From Rhodobacter sp. (lineage in GTDB: Bacteria; Pseudomonadota; Alphaproteobacteria; Rhodobacterales; Rhodobacteraceae), in contig JACKKE010000013.1 of the NCBI GenBank assembly GCA_020637595.1, positions 34,871 to 98,870 on the forward strand: a DNA stretch of 64,000 bases. Reading direction: 5' to 3'. The position numbers and the translations under genes were made by a program. This document shows, piece after piece, positions 8,501 through 15,483 of the stretch. Numbering within the stretch: the stretch's first letter is position 1; every line of letters starts with the position of its first letter. The notes beneath the pieces were generated by a model that saw only the letters and a list, made by a program, of their open reading frames with translations, was not told the origin of the DNA and made no database searches.

Positions 8501-9482
8501 AGGCTCGGACGATCTGCCCGCCAGCCGTCGCTATCAGGCGCCGGTGCCCGTGGTGCCGATCTTCCTCGACCTGCCGCTGATCACCGGGGACGAGGTCGCG
8601 CACGCGCCGCATCTGGCGGTCAGCGGCACGCCCTGGCCGGGGGCCGTCGCGGTCTACGACGCGCCGGCGACCACCGGTAGTTTTGCGCTGAACACCACGC
8701 TTTTCCGGCGCGCGACGGCCGGGATCACCCGCACCACCCTGTTTCGCGCCGCGCCGTCGCTGTTGCAACGCGGCCCAGGGGTCGAGGTCGCCTTTTCGCA
8801 ACTCGCGGTGCTGGAAACCGTCGCCCCCGAAGCCTTGCTGGATGGCGCGAACTTTGCCGCAATCGGCAGTGGCGCCGACTGGGAGCTGTTTCAGTTCACC
8901 ACCGCCGAGCTGTTGGAGCCCGGAGTCTGGCGGCTGTCCGGCCTCTTGCGGGGGCAGGCGGGGACCGAACCACTGATCCCGGATGCCTGGGCAGCGGGGG
9001 CGGTCGTGGTGCTGCTCGACTCGGCGGTGCAACAGGTGGGCCTGCCGCTGGCGGCGCGAACCGTGGCCCGGCGCTGGAGGATCGGCCCGGCGGCGCTGGC
9101 CTATGACGACGCGACCTATGTCGAGAGCACCGAGGCCTTTCGCGGCACCGGCCTGCGCCCCTATGCGCCGGTCTTTCTGCGGGCGGCGCGCGCCGCGCCG
9201 GGCGGCGATGTCGCGGTGACATGGACCCGCCGAACCCGGCTGGGCGGCGATGGCTGGGACGGGGTCGAGGTGCCCTTGTCCGAGGACACCGAAGCCTATC
9301 TGATCCGCATCCGCGTTGCCGGAACCGTCGTGCGCGAGGAAACCGTCACCGCACCGGGCTGGACCTACAGCGCGGCCAGTCAATCGGCCGATGGTGCAAC
9401 CGGCGAGTTCAGCGTCTCGGTCGCCCAGCTCTCGGCGCTCTATGGCGCAGGCCTCTTTGCCGAATGCAGCGTGCCGGCCTGA
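5538..9482 (+). CDS. GTA tail tip / megatron protein (g15)
   Basis: A 1314-residue protein, the usual size of GTA g15, which closes the baseplate and contacts the recipient. Residues 1-60 contain a glycine-rich hydrophobic stretch (SAAGAALGANFGGAVLGLSG). A glycoside-hydrolase TIM-barrel-like domain lies around residues 420-740 (segments FCIGSEMRGLTQIRG, DWSEYAGYD, LNMIGIDNYMPVADW and VWFTEYGCAAIDKG), followed by the phage-tail family domain and a C-terminal Rossmann-free beta region ending in LSALYGAGLFAECSVPA. Ribosome site GAAGGA precedes the ATG. Large open frames on the opposite strand here are codon-bias shadows. Confidence 0.94.
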   Translation: MATLLLSAAGAALGANFGGAVLGLSGMVIGRAVGATVGRLIDQRLLGAGSGAVETGRIDRLQVTGAGEGVPVPRLWGRMRVAGHVIWASDFHEIPGRSKRTKGGLGPKVQEESRYVVSVAIALCEGEISGLGRVWAYGDEIARKDLNLRVYTGSQDQMADPKIEAVEGEGQAPAYRGIAYVVIEDLDLGPYGNRMPSLSFEVIRAAQAEGQTTLQQAVQGVAWLPGSGEYALATDPVLVRSIEEVPFLPDLSVEVQRGPSTQVNQNTPSGEADFPTALQALQAELPNARSGLLIASWFGGDLRCADCRIAPRIEFADRDGKDQPWQVSGLTRSTAATVARIDDAPVYGGTPSDSAVLQAIAALQQAGQDVVFYPFLLMDQLADNGLTDPWSGADDQPVLPWRGRITLSAAPGQPGSPDRTLAAEAEVAAFFGTAQPGDFTVAPGSVTYSGPQEWTYRRFILHYAALCAAAGGVQAFCIGSEMRGLTQIRGDGDSFPAVAQMVALLHDVRAILGPSVKLTYAADWSEYAGYDAGEGTRYFHLDALWSDPDLNMIGIDNYMPVADWREGETHQDYADGWRSIHDRAYLQANIAGGEGFDWYYPDAQARRDQRRTPITDGLDQPWIWRVKDLRAWWENPHTDRINGVPLEDPTDWQPRSKPVWFTEYGCAAIDKGANQPNVFLDPKSSESMLPHFSTGRRDDLMQMQYLLALHDHWTDPANNPVSEVYGGPMVDWAHSHAWAWDARPWPWFPARTDLWSDGDNWLGGHWLTGRAANQPLAAVIAEICQTAGIAAFDVSGVRGLVRGYGVESTATGRAALQPLLLAHGVEAVERAGTLVFRMRDARDAVTLDPDFLVARPDGDFEVTRASQPETAGRLRLTYIEAEGSFETRSAEAVIPDEATGDVASSELPMTLTRGEARGAVKRWLSEARVARDVARFALPMSSDLGAGDVVRLPQGSGHRLYRIDRVELSAAREVEAVRIEPGLFRHPEGSDDLPASRRYQAPVPVVPIFLDLPLITGDEVAHAPHLAVSGTPWPGAVAVYDAPATTGSFALNTTLFRRATAGITRTTLFRAAPSLLQRGPGVEVAFSQLAVLETVAPEALLDGANFAAIGSGADWELFQFTTAELLEPGVWRLSGLLRGQAGTEPLIPDAWAAGAVVVLLDSAVQQVGLPLAARTVARRWRIGPAALAYDDATYVESTEAFRGTGLRPYAPVFLRAARAAPGGDVAVTWTRRTRLGGDGWDGVEVPLSEDTEAYLIRIRVAGTVVREETVTAPGWTYSAASQSADGATGEFSVSVAQLSALYGAGLFAECSVPA

Positions 9483-9486
9483 CCCG

Positions 9487-9777
9487 ATGCAGCCCGTCAC
9501 CCTTGGCGATATCGCCGCGGCCGCTCGCGTCCTGCTGGTTCTGCCGGAAGCGGCGCGGCCGGGCGCGATGCGTGCGCTGCTCGCTCGTGCCCGGCTGGCC
9601 GAGCAGACCCGCCAGGCCACCGGCCGGCTGCACCCGGCCTATGGCAACGGGACCCTCATGGCGACGGCCCTGGCCCATCCCTGGCGCGAACCGGCTGCGC
9701 CCGGAGATTCCGACTATCTTGCCTGCCTGGCCTGCGCGCTCGCTGCGATCCTTGATACGGTATCCCGCCCCGGTTGA
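9487..9777 (+). CDS. Conserved hypothetical attached to the GTA cluster
   Basis: A 96-residue protein starting four bases after the g15 stop, on the same strand, so probably co-transcribed with the GTA genes. It is mostly helical, with the segments LGDIAAAARVLLVLPEAARPGAM and ATGRLHPAYGNGTLMATA; similar small proteins follow g15 in other Rhodobacterales. No catalytic motif, signal peptide or membrane segment is seen. Function unknown. Confidence 0.75.
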   Translation: MQPVTLGDIAAAARVLLVLPEAARPGAMRALLARARLAEQTRQATGRLHPAYGNGTLMATALAHPWREPAAPGDSDYLACLACALAAILDTVSRPG

Positions 9778-9854
9778 GGGATTCCTTGCGCGGACCACTG
9801 GAAAATTGCGAAGTTTCGGCTATGTTTCAGGGGCGAAACACCCGGAGGTGCATC

Positions 9855-10658
9855 ATGGTCAGGGTTCAGTCGAAAGTCGCCGCACTCGATCCCGTGTGGC
9901 AGCGGATCTGTGACGAAGCCCGGCAGGCCGTCATCGACGAACCGCTGCTGGGCGGGGTGATGCACAACAACCTGCTGCACCACGCTTCGTTCGAACGCGC
10001 GCTGGGCTTCCGCTTTGCGCAGAAGCTCAGTTCGAACGAAATCAGCGAACAGATCCTGCGCGAAATCGCTGACGAGGCCTATACCGATGATCCATCCATT
10101 GGCGAGGCCGCGCGCACCGATCTGGTGGCCGTGCATGACCGCGATCCGGCCTGCCACCGGTTCCTGCAGCCGGTGATGTATTTCAAGGGCTATCAGGCGG
10201 TTCAGGCCTATCGCGTCGGCCACTGGCTGTGGAAGCGCGGACGCGCCGACATGGCCTCGCTGGTGCAGATGCGCGTGTCCGAGATGTTCGGTGTCGACAT
10301 CCACCCGGCGGCGCGCATCGGCAAGGGCATTATGATCGACCACGCGCATTCCATCGTCATCGGGGAAACCGCCGTTGTGGGCGACAATGTCTCGATGCTG
10401 CACTCGGTGACGCTGGGCGGCACCGGCAAGGAAGACGGCGACCGCCACCCGAAGATCGGTGACGGCGTGCTGATCGGCGCCGGGGCCAAGGTGCTGGGCA
10501 ACATCCACGTCGGCGCCAACAGCCGCATCGCTGCGGGCTCGGTCGTGCTGCAGGACGTGCCGTGCTGCAAGACGGTGGCCGGGGTGCCCGCGCGGATCGT
10601 CGGTGAGGCGGGCTGCGCCCAGCCGGCGCTGTCGATGGATCACCGCATCGACGACTGA
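9855..10658 (+). CDS. cysE: Serine O-acetyltransferase
   Basis: A 267-residue CysE, which acetylates L-serine with acetyl-CoA in the first committed step of cysteine synthesis in the cytoplasm. The start at 9855 follows GGAGGTG (9844-9850). The N-terminal helical SATase domain covers about residues 10-140; the C-terminal left-handed beta-helix has the signature IDHAHSIVIGETAVVGD, SVTLGGTGK and RHPKIGDGVLIGAGAK, with the catalytic histidines expected in DHAH and DRHPK. The C-terminus is shortened relative to E. coli but keeps hydrophobic residues. Stands alone between the GTA cluster and a bidirectional terminator. Confidence 0.95.
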   Translation: MVRVQSKVAALDPVWQRICDEARQAVIDEPLLGGVMHNNLLHHASFERALGFRFAQKLSSNEISEQILREIADEAYTDDPSIGEAARTDLVAVHDRDPACHRFLQPVMYFKGYQAVQAYRVGHWLWKRGRADMASLVQMRVSEMFGVDIHPAARIGKGIMIDHAHSIVIGETAVVGDNVSMLHSVTLGGTGKEDGDRHPKIGDGVLIGAGAKVLGNIHVGANSRIAAGSVVLQDVPCCKTVAGVPARIVGEAGCAQPALSMDHRIDD

Positions 10659-10677
10659 CCCCTGCCACGCAAGCATG

Positions 10678-10705
10678 AGCCCCGCCGCCACCCGGCCGCG
10701 GGGCT
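10678..10705. terminator. Terminator hairpin between convergent cysE and the AhpD-like gene
   Basis: AGCCCCGC (10678-10685) pairs perfectly with GCGGGGCT (10698-10705) across a 12-base loop. It lies between two convergent genes and could serve both; a short T-rich run (TTGTT) follows on the plus strand. Confidence 0.65.
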
Positions 10706-10718
10706 TGTTGCTGCGCGA

Positions 10719-11054
10719 TCAGGCGCTCAGCTGGTCAAAGGCCTCGAGCGCCTTGATCCCATACATGTAGGACGGCCCGCCCCCCATGTAGATTGCGACC
10801 GACACCACCTCCGCGATCTCCTCGCGCGTCGCGCCGGCGGCGATCGCGGCCTTCACATGAAAGCCGATGCAGTCGATGCACTGCTTGGCGATGCCGATGG
10901 ACAGGCACATGAACTCCTTTTCCTTCAGGCCGATGACGCCCCCCTCCATCGCCGCCTTGTGCATCCCCGAGAAGCCCTTGGCTCCGTCGGGCTTGGCCTC
11001 GCGATAGGCGGCAAGATTCGCGTTCGCCTCGGCCAGTTCCGCTTTCCAGTCCAT
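10719..11054 (-). CDS. AhpD-like / carboxymuconolactone decarboxylase family protein
   Basis: A 111-residue alpha-helical protein of the CMD/AhpD family. The motif CIDCIGFH gives the C-x2-C-x3-H arrangement of the peroxidase-type AhpD active site, so a thiol-based hydroperoxide-reducing role is more likely than a decarboxylase. The start MDWKAELAEANANL follows AAGGATGAGG with normal spacing; a longer upstream frame is rejected because it has no site and low-complexity sequence. Downstream of pdhC on the same strand with about 130 bases between them, so it may share the pdh transcript. Exact substrate unknown. Confidence 0.82.
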   Translation of the reverse strand: MDWKAELAEANANLAAYREAKPDGAKGFSGMHKAAMEGGVIGLKEKEFMCLSIGIAKQCIDCIGFHVKAAIAAGATREEIAEVVSVAIYMGGGPSYMYGIKALEAFDQLSA

Positions 11055-11190
11055 GATGTCCTCATCCTTGTGTTGCGCATGGCGTTTTTGCACCTGCAGC
11101 ATGGCAGGGCCTTGTGACAGATCAAGGGGCGCATGGAAAAGCCCGGGCGGCGCGTGCCGTCCGGGCTGGTCTTTCCGCATCTGACGGTGC

Positions 11191-12498
11191 TTAGGCCAGC
11201 ATCGCCATCGGGTTTTCCAGGTTTTCGATGATCGCGCTCAGGAAGTCCGCCCCCAGCGCGCCGTCGATCACCCGGTGATCGACGCTCAGCGTCATCGACA
11301 TCACCGTGGCCACGCCGATCTCGCCGTCCGGTTTGACCACCGGCTGCTTGAGGCCCGCGCCGACCGCCAGGATCGAGCCATGCGGTGGGTTGATCACCGC
11401 GTCGAAATTCTCGATCCCATACATCCCCAGGTTCGAGATCGCAAAGCTGCCGCCGACATACTCATGCGGCGCCAGCTTGCGGTTGCGGGCCCGGGTGGCG
11501 AGGTCCTTCATCTCGGCCGAGAGCGCCGACAGCGATTTCTGGTGCGCGTCCTTCAGCACGGGCGTGAACAGCCCGCCGTCGATCGCCACCGCCACCGCCA
11601 CATCCGAGGGCTTCAGCCGCAGGATCCGGTCGCCGGCCCAGACCGCGTTCGCGTCCGGCACCTTCTGCAGGGCCATTGCGCAGGCCTTGATGATGAAGTC
11701 GTTGACGCTCAGCTTGACGCCGCGCCCTTCGAGCTGGGCATTCAGCTGGCCACGGAACTTCATCAGCGCATCCAGATGCACCGAGCGGCGCAGGTAGAAA
11801 TGCGGGATCGTCTGCTTGGCCTCGGTGAGGCGGGCGGCGACGGTCTTGCGCATCCCGTCCAGCTTGACCTCCTCATAGGCGCGGCCTTCGAACATCTTCA
11901 TCACCGCATCCGCCGCCGGGCCTGCGGGCATCGCCGCCTTGGCCGGGGCGGCCGCTGCCACGGGTGCTGCAGCCGGGGCCACCGCCGCCGTTGCGGGTTT
12001 CGGCGCCGCCGTCGCGCCCTCGACATCCGATTTGACGATCCGGCCATGCGGACCCGAGCCCGCAATCGCCGTCAGGTCCAGGCCCTTGTCCTTGGCGATC
12101 CGCCGGGCAAGCGGCGTCGCAAAGACGCGCGCGCCGGTCGGGGCAGGGGCCGCTGCCGGTGCCGAGACAGCCGCCGGCGCTGCAGCCGGAGCGGGCGCGG
12201 GGGCCGCCGCAGCCGGGGCGGGCGCCTTGGCCGCGCCGATGTCGCTGGCGCTTTCGCCATCGCCCAGCAGCACGGCGATGGGGGTGTTGACCTTCACCCC
12301 CTCGGTGCCCTCGGCGATCAGGATCTTGCCGATCACGCCTTCATCGACGGCCTCGAACTCCATCGTCGCCTTGTCGGTTTCGATCTCGGCCAGGATGTCG
12401 CCCGACTTGACGGTGTCGCCTTCCTTGACCAGCCATTTCGCCAGCGTGCCCTCCTCCATCGTCGGAGAGAGCGCGGGCATCAGGATTTCCACGGGCAT
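11191..12498 (-). CDS. pdhC: Pyruvate dehydrogenase E2, dihydrolipoamide acetyltransferase
   Basis: A 435-residue E2 core protein that moves the acetyl group from lipoamide to CoA. One lipoyl domain at residues 1-80 with lipoyl-lysine K43 in ETDKAT; an Ala/Pro-rich linker (about 90-122); the peripheral-subunit binding domain at about 124-160; a second linker; and the catalytic domain from about 205 with DHRVIDG at 407-413 (H408, D412). It is the last of the pdhA-pdhB-pdhC operon, 10 bases downstream of pdhB. The E2 has one lipoyl domain only; the second lipoyl domain of the complex is on E1 beta, as known in other alphaproteobacteria. Confidence 0.97.
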   Translation of the reverse strand: MPVEILMPALSPTMEEGTLAKWLVKEGDTVKSGDILAEIETDKATMEFEAVDEGVIGKILIAEGTEGVKVNTPIAVLLGDGESASDIGAAKAPAPAAAAPAPAPAAAPAAVSAPAAAPAPTGARVFATPLARRIAKDKGLDLTAIAGSGPHGRIVKSDVEGATAAPKPATAAVAPAAAPVAAAAPAKAAMPAGPAADAVMKMFEGRAYEEVKLDGMRKTVAARLTEAKQTIPHFYLRRSVHLDALMKFRGQLNAQLEGRGVKLSVNDFIIKACAMALQKVPDANAVWAGDRILRLKPSDVAVAVAIDGGLFTPVLKDAHQKSLSALSAEMKDLATRARNRKLAPHEYVGGSFAISNLGMYGIENFDAVINPPHGSILAVGAGLKQPVVKPDGEIGVATVMSMTLSVDHRVIDGALGADFLSAIIENLENPMAMLA

Positions 12499-12508
12499 CT
12501 CGGCCTCC

Positions 12509-13870
12509 TCAGCGGTAGGTGACTTGCTTGACCGCAGCCACGACCTCGTCGGTCGTCACCAGCGCCAGCTTTTCCAGGTTCGCGGCATAGGGCATCGGCA
12601 CGTCCTTGCCGCACAGGTTGATCACCGGGGCGTCCAGCCAGTCAAAGGCCTGCTGCATCACCGTCGCGCTGATGAAATTGCCGACCGAGGACTGCGGGAA
12701 GCCTTCCTCGACCGTCACCAGCCGGTTGGTCTTCTTGACCGACTCGATGATCGTCGCGGTGTCCATCGGGCGGATGGTGCGCAGGTCGATCACCTCGGCG
12801 TCGATGCCGTCCTTGGCCAGACGCTCGGCTGCCTCCAGCGCATAGGTCATGCCGATGCCAAAGCTGACGATGGTCACATCCTTGCCCGGCCGCGCGATGC
12901 GAGCCTTGCCGATCGGCACAATGAAATCATCCAGAACCGGCACGTCGAAGGTGCGGCCATAGAGGATCTCGTTTTCCAGGAACACCACCGGGTTCGGATC
13001 GCGGATCGCCGCCTTCAGCAGGCCCTTTGCGTCCGCCGCGGTATAGGGCATCACCACCTTCAGGCCGGGGATCTGCGAATACCAGGCGGCATAGTCCTGG
13101 CTGTGCTGCGCTGCCACCCGGGCGGCCGCGCCGTTCGGGCCGCGGAACACGATCGGGCAGGGCAGCTGGCCGCCGGACATATAGTTCGTCTTGGCCGCCG
13201 AGTTGATGATGTGGTCGATGGCCTGCATGGCAAAGTTGAAGGTCATGAACTCGACAATCGGGTTCAGGCCGCCCCAAGCCGCGCCGACCGCCAGACCGGC
13301 AAAGCCCATCTCGGTGATCGGCGTGTCGATCACCCGGCGCGCGCCGAATTCGTCCAGCAAGCCCTGGCTGATCTTGTAGGCGCCCTGATACTCGCCCACC
13401 TCTTCGCCCATCAGAAAGACGTTTTCGTTGGCGCGCATCTCTTCGGCCATCGCCTCGCGCAGGGCCTCGCGCACGGTCATCGACTTCATCGCCGTGCCCT
13501 CGGGCCAGTCGGGCTTGGCCGGTGCGACGAGCGCCGCCGGGGCAGGGGCCGCCGCAACCGGGGCTGCTGCCGGGGCCGGTGCCGCGGCAACGGGGGCTGC
13601 CGGGGCCGCGACATCTTCGGCGCTTTCGCCTTCTTCGACCAGCACGGCGATCGGGGTGTTGACCTTCACGCCTTCGGTGCCTTCGGCGATCAGGATCTTG
13701 CCGACGGTGCCTTCGTCGACCGCCTCGAATTCCATCGTCGCCTTGTCGGTCTCGATCTCGGCGATGATCATCCCCGATTTGACCTCATCGCCTTCCTTCA
13801 CCAGCCATTTGGCCAGCGTGCCTTCTTCCATCGTCGGCGACAGGGCGGGCATCAGGATCTGAGTAGCCAT
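12509..13870 (-). CDS. pdhB: Pyruvate dehydrogenase E1 beta with N-terminal lipoyl domain
   Basis: A 453-residue protein: a lipoyl domain at residues 1-80 (lipoyl-lysine K43 in ETDKAT), an Ala/Pro linker to about 125, then the transketolase-like E1 beta domain, including EVGEYQGAYKISQGL and the TPITEMGFAGLAVGAA segments and the C-terminal transketolase domain. It forms the thiamine-diphosphate site with PdhA. The lipoyl domain is almost the same as that of PdhC (about 73 of the first 84 residues identical by eye), which suggests duplication with later homogenisation. Starts 14 bases after pdhA. Confidence 0.97.
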   Translation of the reverse strand: MATQILMPALSPTMEEGTLAKWLVKEGDEVKSGMIIAEIETDKATMEFEAVDEGTVGKILIAEGTEGVKVNTPIAVLVEEGESAEDVAAPAAPVAAAPAPAAAPVAAAPAPAALVAPAKPDWPEGTAMKSMTVREALREAMAEEMRANENVFLMGEEVGEYQGAYKISQGLLDEFGARRVIDTPITEMGFAGLAVGAAWGGLNPIVEFMTFNFAMQAIDHIINSAAKTNYMSGGQLPCPIVFRGPNGAAARVAAQHSQDYAAWYSQIPGLKVVMPYTAADAKGLLKAAIRDPNPVVFLENEILYGRTFDVPVLDDFIVPIGKARIARPGKDVTIVSFGIGMTYALEAAERLAKDGIDAEVIDLRTIRPMDTATIIESVKKTNRLVTVEEGFPQSSVGNFISATVMQQAFDWLDAPVINLCGKDVPMPYAANLEKLALVTTDEVVAAVKQVTYR

Positions 13871-13884
13871 CTGTTCGTCCTCCC

Positions 13885-14874
13885 TTACGCGTAAATATCC
13901 GTCCAGAGCTCGGAGACATCCGGCTCGGGGCTTTCCTTCGAGAAATCGGCGGCCTCGTTGACGATCGCCTTGATTTCCTTGTCGATGGCCTTGAGGTCGT
14001 CATCCGAGGCGAGGTTCCCCTCGATCAGCAGCTCGCGCACATGCTCGATGGCGTCGCGCGTTTCGCGGACCTTCTGCACCTCCTCGCGGGTGCGGTATTT
14101 CGCGGGGTCCGACATCGAGTGCCCGCGATAGCGATAGGTCATCATTTCCAGGATATAGGGGCCTTCGCCGGCGCGGCAGACGGCAACCGCCTTTTCCGCC
14201 GCGGCCTTGACCGCCATCACGTCCATGCCGTCGACCATCTCGCCCTTGATGCCATAGGCCGCGCCGCGCTCCCACAGGTTGGGAGATTTCGTCGCGCGCT
14301 TGGTCGAGGTGCCCATCGCATACTGGTTGTTTTCGATGACGTAGATCACCGGCAGGTTCCACAGCTCGGCCATGTTGTAGCTTTCATAGACCTGGCCCTG
14401 GTTCGCCGCGCCGTCGCCGAAATAGACGAAGGTGACGTTGTCATTGCCCTTGTATTTGTCGGCAAAGCCCAGCCCGGTGCCCAGCGGCACCTGCGCGCCG
14501 ACGATGCCGTGGCCGCCATAGAAATGCTTCTCGCGGCTGAACATGTGCATCGAGCCGCCCTTGCCCTTGGAATAGCCGCCGATGCGGCCGGTCAGCTCGG
14601 CCATGACGCCCTTGGGGTCCATACCGGCGACCAGCATATGGCCGTGGTCGCGATAGCTGGTGATGCGCTTGTCACCCTCTTTCGCCGCCGCTTCCAGGCC
14701 GACGACCACCGCTTCCTGCCCGATGTAAAGATGGCAGAACCCGCCGATCATGCCCATGCCATACAACTGGCCGGCTTTCTCCTCGAATCGACGGATCAGC
14801 AGCATATCGCGGTAGTATTTCAGCAATTCGTCGCGCGATACGTTTGATTTCTCGGCGCTTTTTCGCGTGGCCAT
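13885..14874 (-). CDS. pdhA: Pyruvate dehydrogenase E1 alpha
   Basis: A 329-residue E1 alpha. The thiamine-diphosphate motif runs from GDGAANQG (153-160) to ENNQ (181-184), and the conserved YRGHSMSDPAKYRT loop is present near residue 250. With PdhB it decarboxylates pyruvate and acetylates the lipoyl groups. First gene of the operon; a ribosome site GGGAGGAG precedes the ATG. The upstream 130 bases contain the GTTTA-TAAAC inverted repeat described separately. Confidence 0.97.
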   Translation of the reverse strand: MATRKSAEKSNVSRDELLKYYRDMLLIRRFEEKAGQLYGMGMIGGFCHLYIGQEAVVVGLEAAAKEGDKRITSYRDHGHMLVAGMDPKGVMAELTGRIGGYSKGKGGSMHMFSREKHFYGGHGIVGAQVPLGTGLGFADKYKGNDNVTFVYFGDGAANQGQVYESYNMAELWNLPVIYVIENNQYAMGTSTKRATKSPNLWERGAAYGIKGEMVDGMDVMAVKAAAEKAVAVCRAGEGPYILEMMTYRYRGHSMSDPAKYRTREEVQKVRETRDAIEHVRELLIEGNLASDDDLKAIDKEIKAIVNEAADFSKESPEPDVSELWTDIYA

Positions 14875-14904
14875 CCAGGGCTCCTCCCGGCTGCGTCAAA
14901 GGTA

Positions 14905-14918
14905 GTTTAGCATTAAAC
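14905..14918. promoter_or_regulatory. Short inverted repeat in the pdhA leader
   Basis: GTTTA (14905-14909) and TAAAC (14914-14918) flank GCAT, about 30 bases upstream of the pdhA start in an AT-rich patch that stands out from its surroundings. It could be a promoter element or an operator for the pdh operon; no family can be assigned. Confidence 0.35.
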
Positions 14919-15010
14919 AATCTTCTACACGATGAGGCGCAGAAAATCGAGCGCAGATTTTTGCGCTTGTGGGTATCAGCCATGCAAATGGGGAATGCCC
15001 GTTCGGGCGT

Positions 15011-15307
15011 TCAGCGCAGGACGACTTCGTCGGCGCGGACATAGCCCAGGATGTCGCGCGCCTGCTGGTCCAACAGGTCGAGGTCCAGATACCCGTCCGA
15101 CAGCCGGTGCGTGCGGTTCTCGATCTCGGCCAGTTCCGCGGCCAGCCGGTCGCGTTCGCCCCGCAGCAATTCGGCATCCGCCTCGATCTGGATGCGGTTG
15201 AACATGCCGTATTCGCCCTGCACGGCGGCAAAGGTCAGGTAGATGCCAAAAGTGCCCGCAAGGGCATAATACATCACCGGGCCGAAACGGGGGCGCTTGC
15301 GTTGCAT
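15011..15307 (-). CDS. ftsB: Cell-division protein FtsB / septum formation initiator family
   Basis: A 98-residue single-pass membrane protein. A short cytoplasmic N-terminus (MQRKRPRFG) is followed by a transmembrane helix at about residues 12-29 and a periplasmic coiled coil at about 35-80 (LLRGERDRLAAELAEIENR). FtsB pairs with FtsL and recruits FtsQ at the divisome. Position upstream of pdhA is common in Rhodobacterales. A short GCCCG-TT-CGGGC hairpin (14997-15008) follows the stop. Confidence 0.85.
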   Translation of the reverse strand: MQRKRPRFGPVMYYALAGTFGIYLTFAAVQGEYGMFNRIQIEADAELLRGERDRLAAELAEIENRTHRLSDGYLDLDLLDQQARDILGYVRADEVVLR

Positions 15308-15483
15308 GGAACCTGCTCTGAGGTCTCTGATCGGACCATTGGACCCACTGTGCCACAGGCCGGCGGCTTTGGGAATCCCCGAATGACCGGCGGTGTCGGT
15401 GTGTTGCGCAGGTGCGCGACGTCGGGTCGTGCTTGCCAGACGGGTAGGCGGAGTTCAGCATTTCCTCAGCCGAGGAGGAGCCC

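Noticed and set aside
1..9777. Ordinary prophage
   Set aside because: Gene order, short tape measure, hub with four cysteines and the TIM-barrel tip protein are those of Rhodobacter-type GTA; no integrase, repressor, lysis or replication gene is visible on the right flank.
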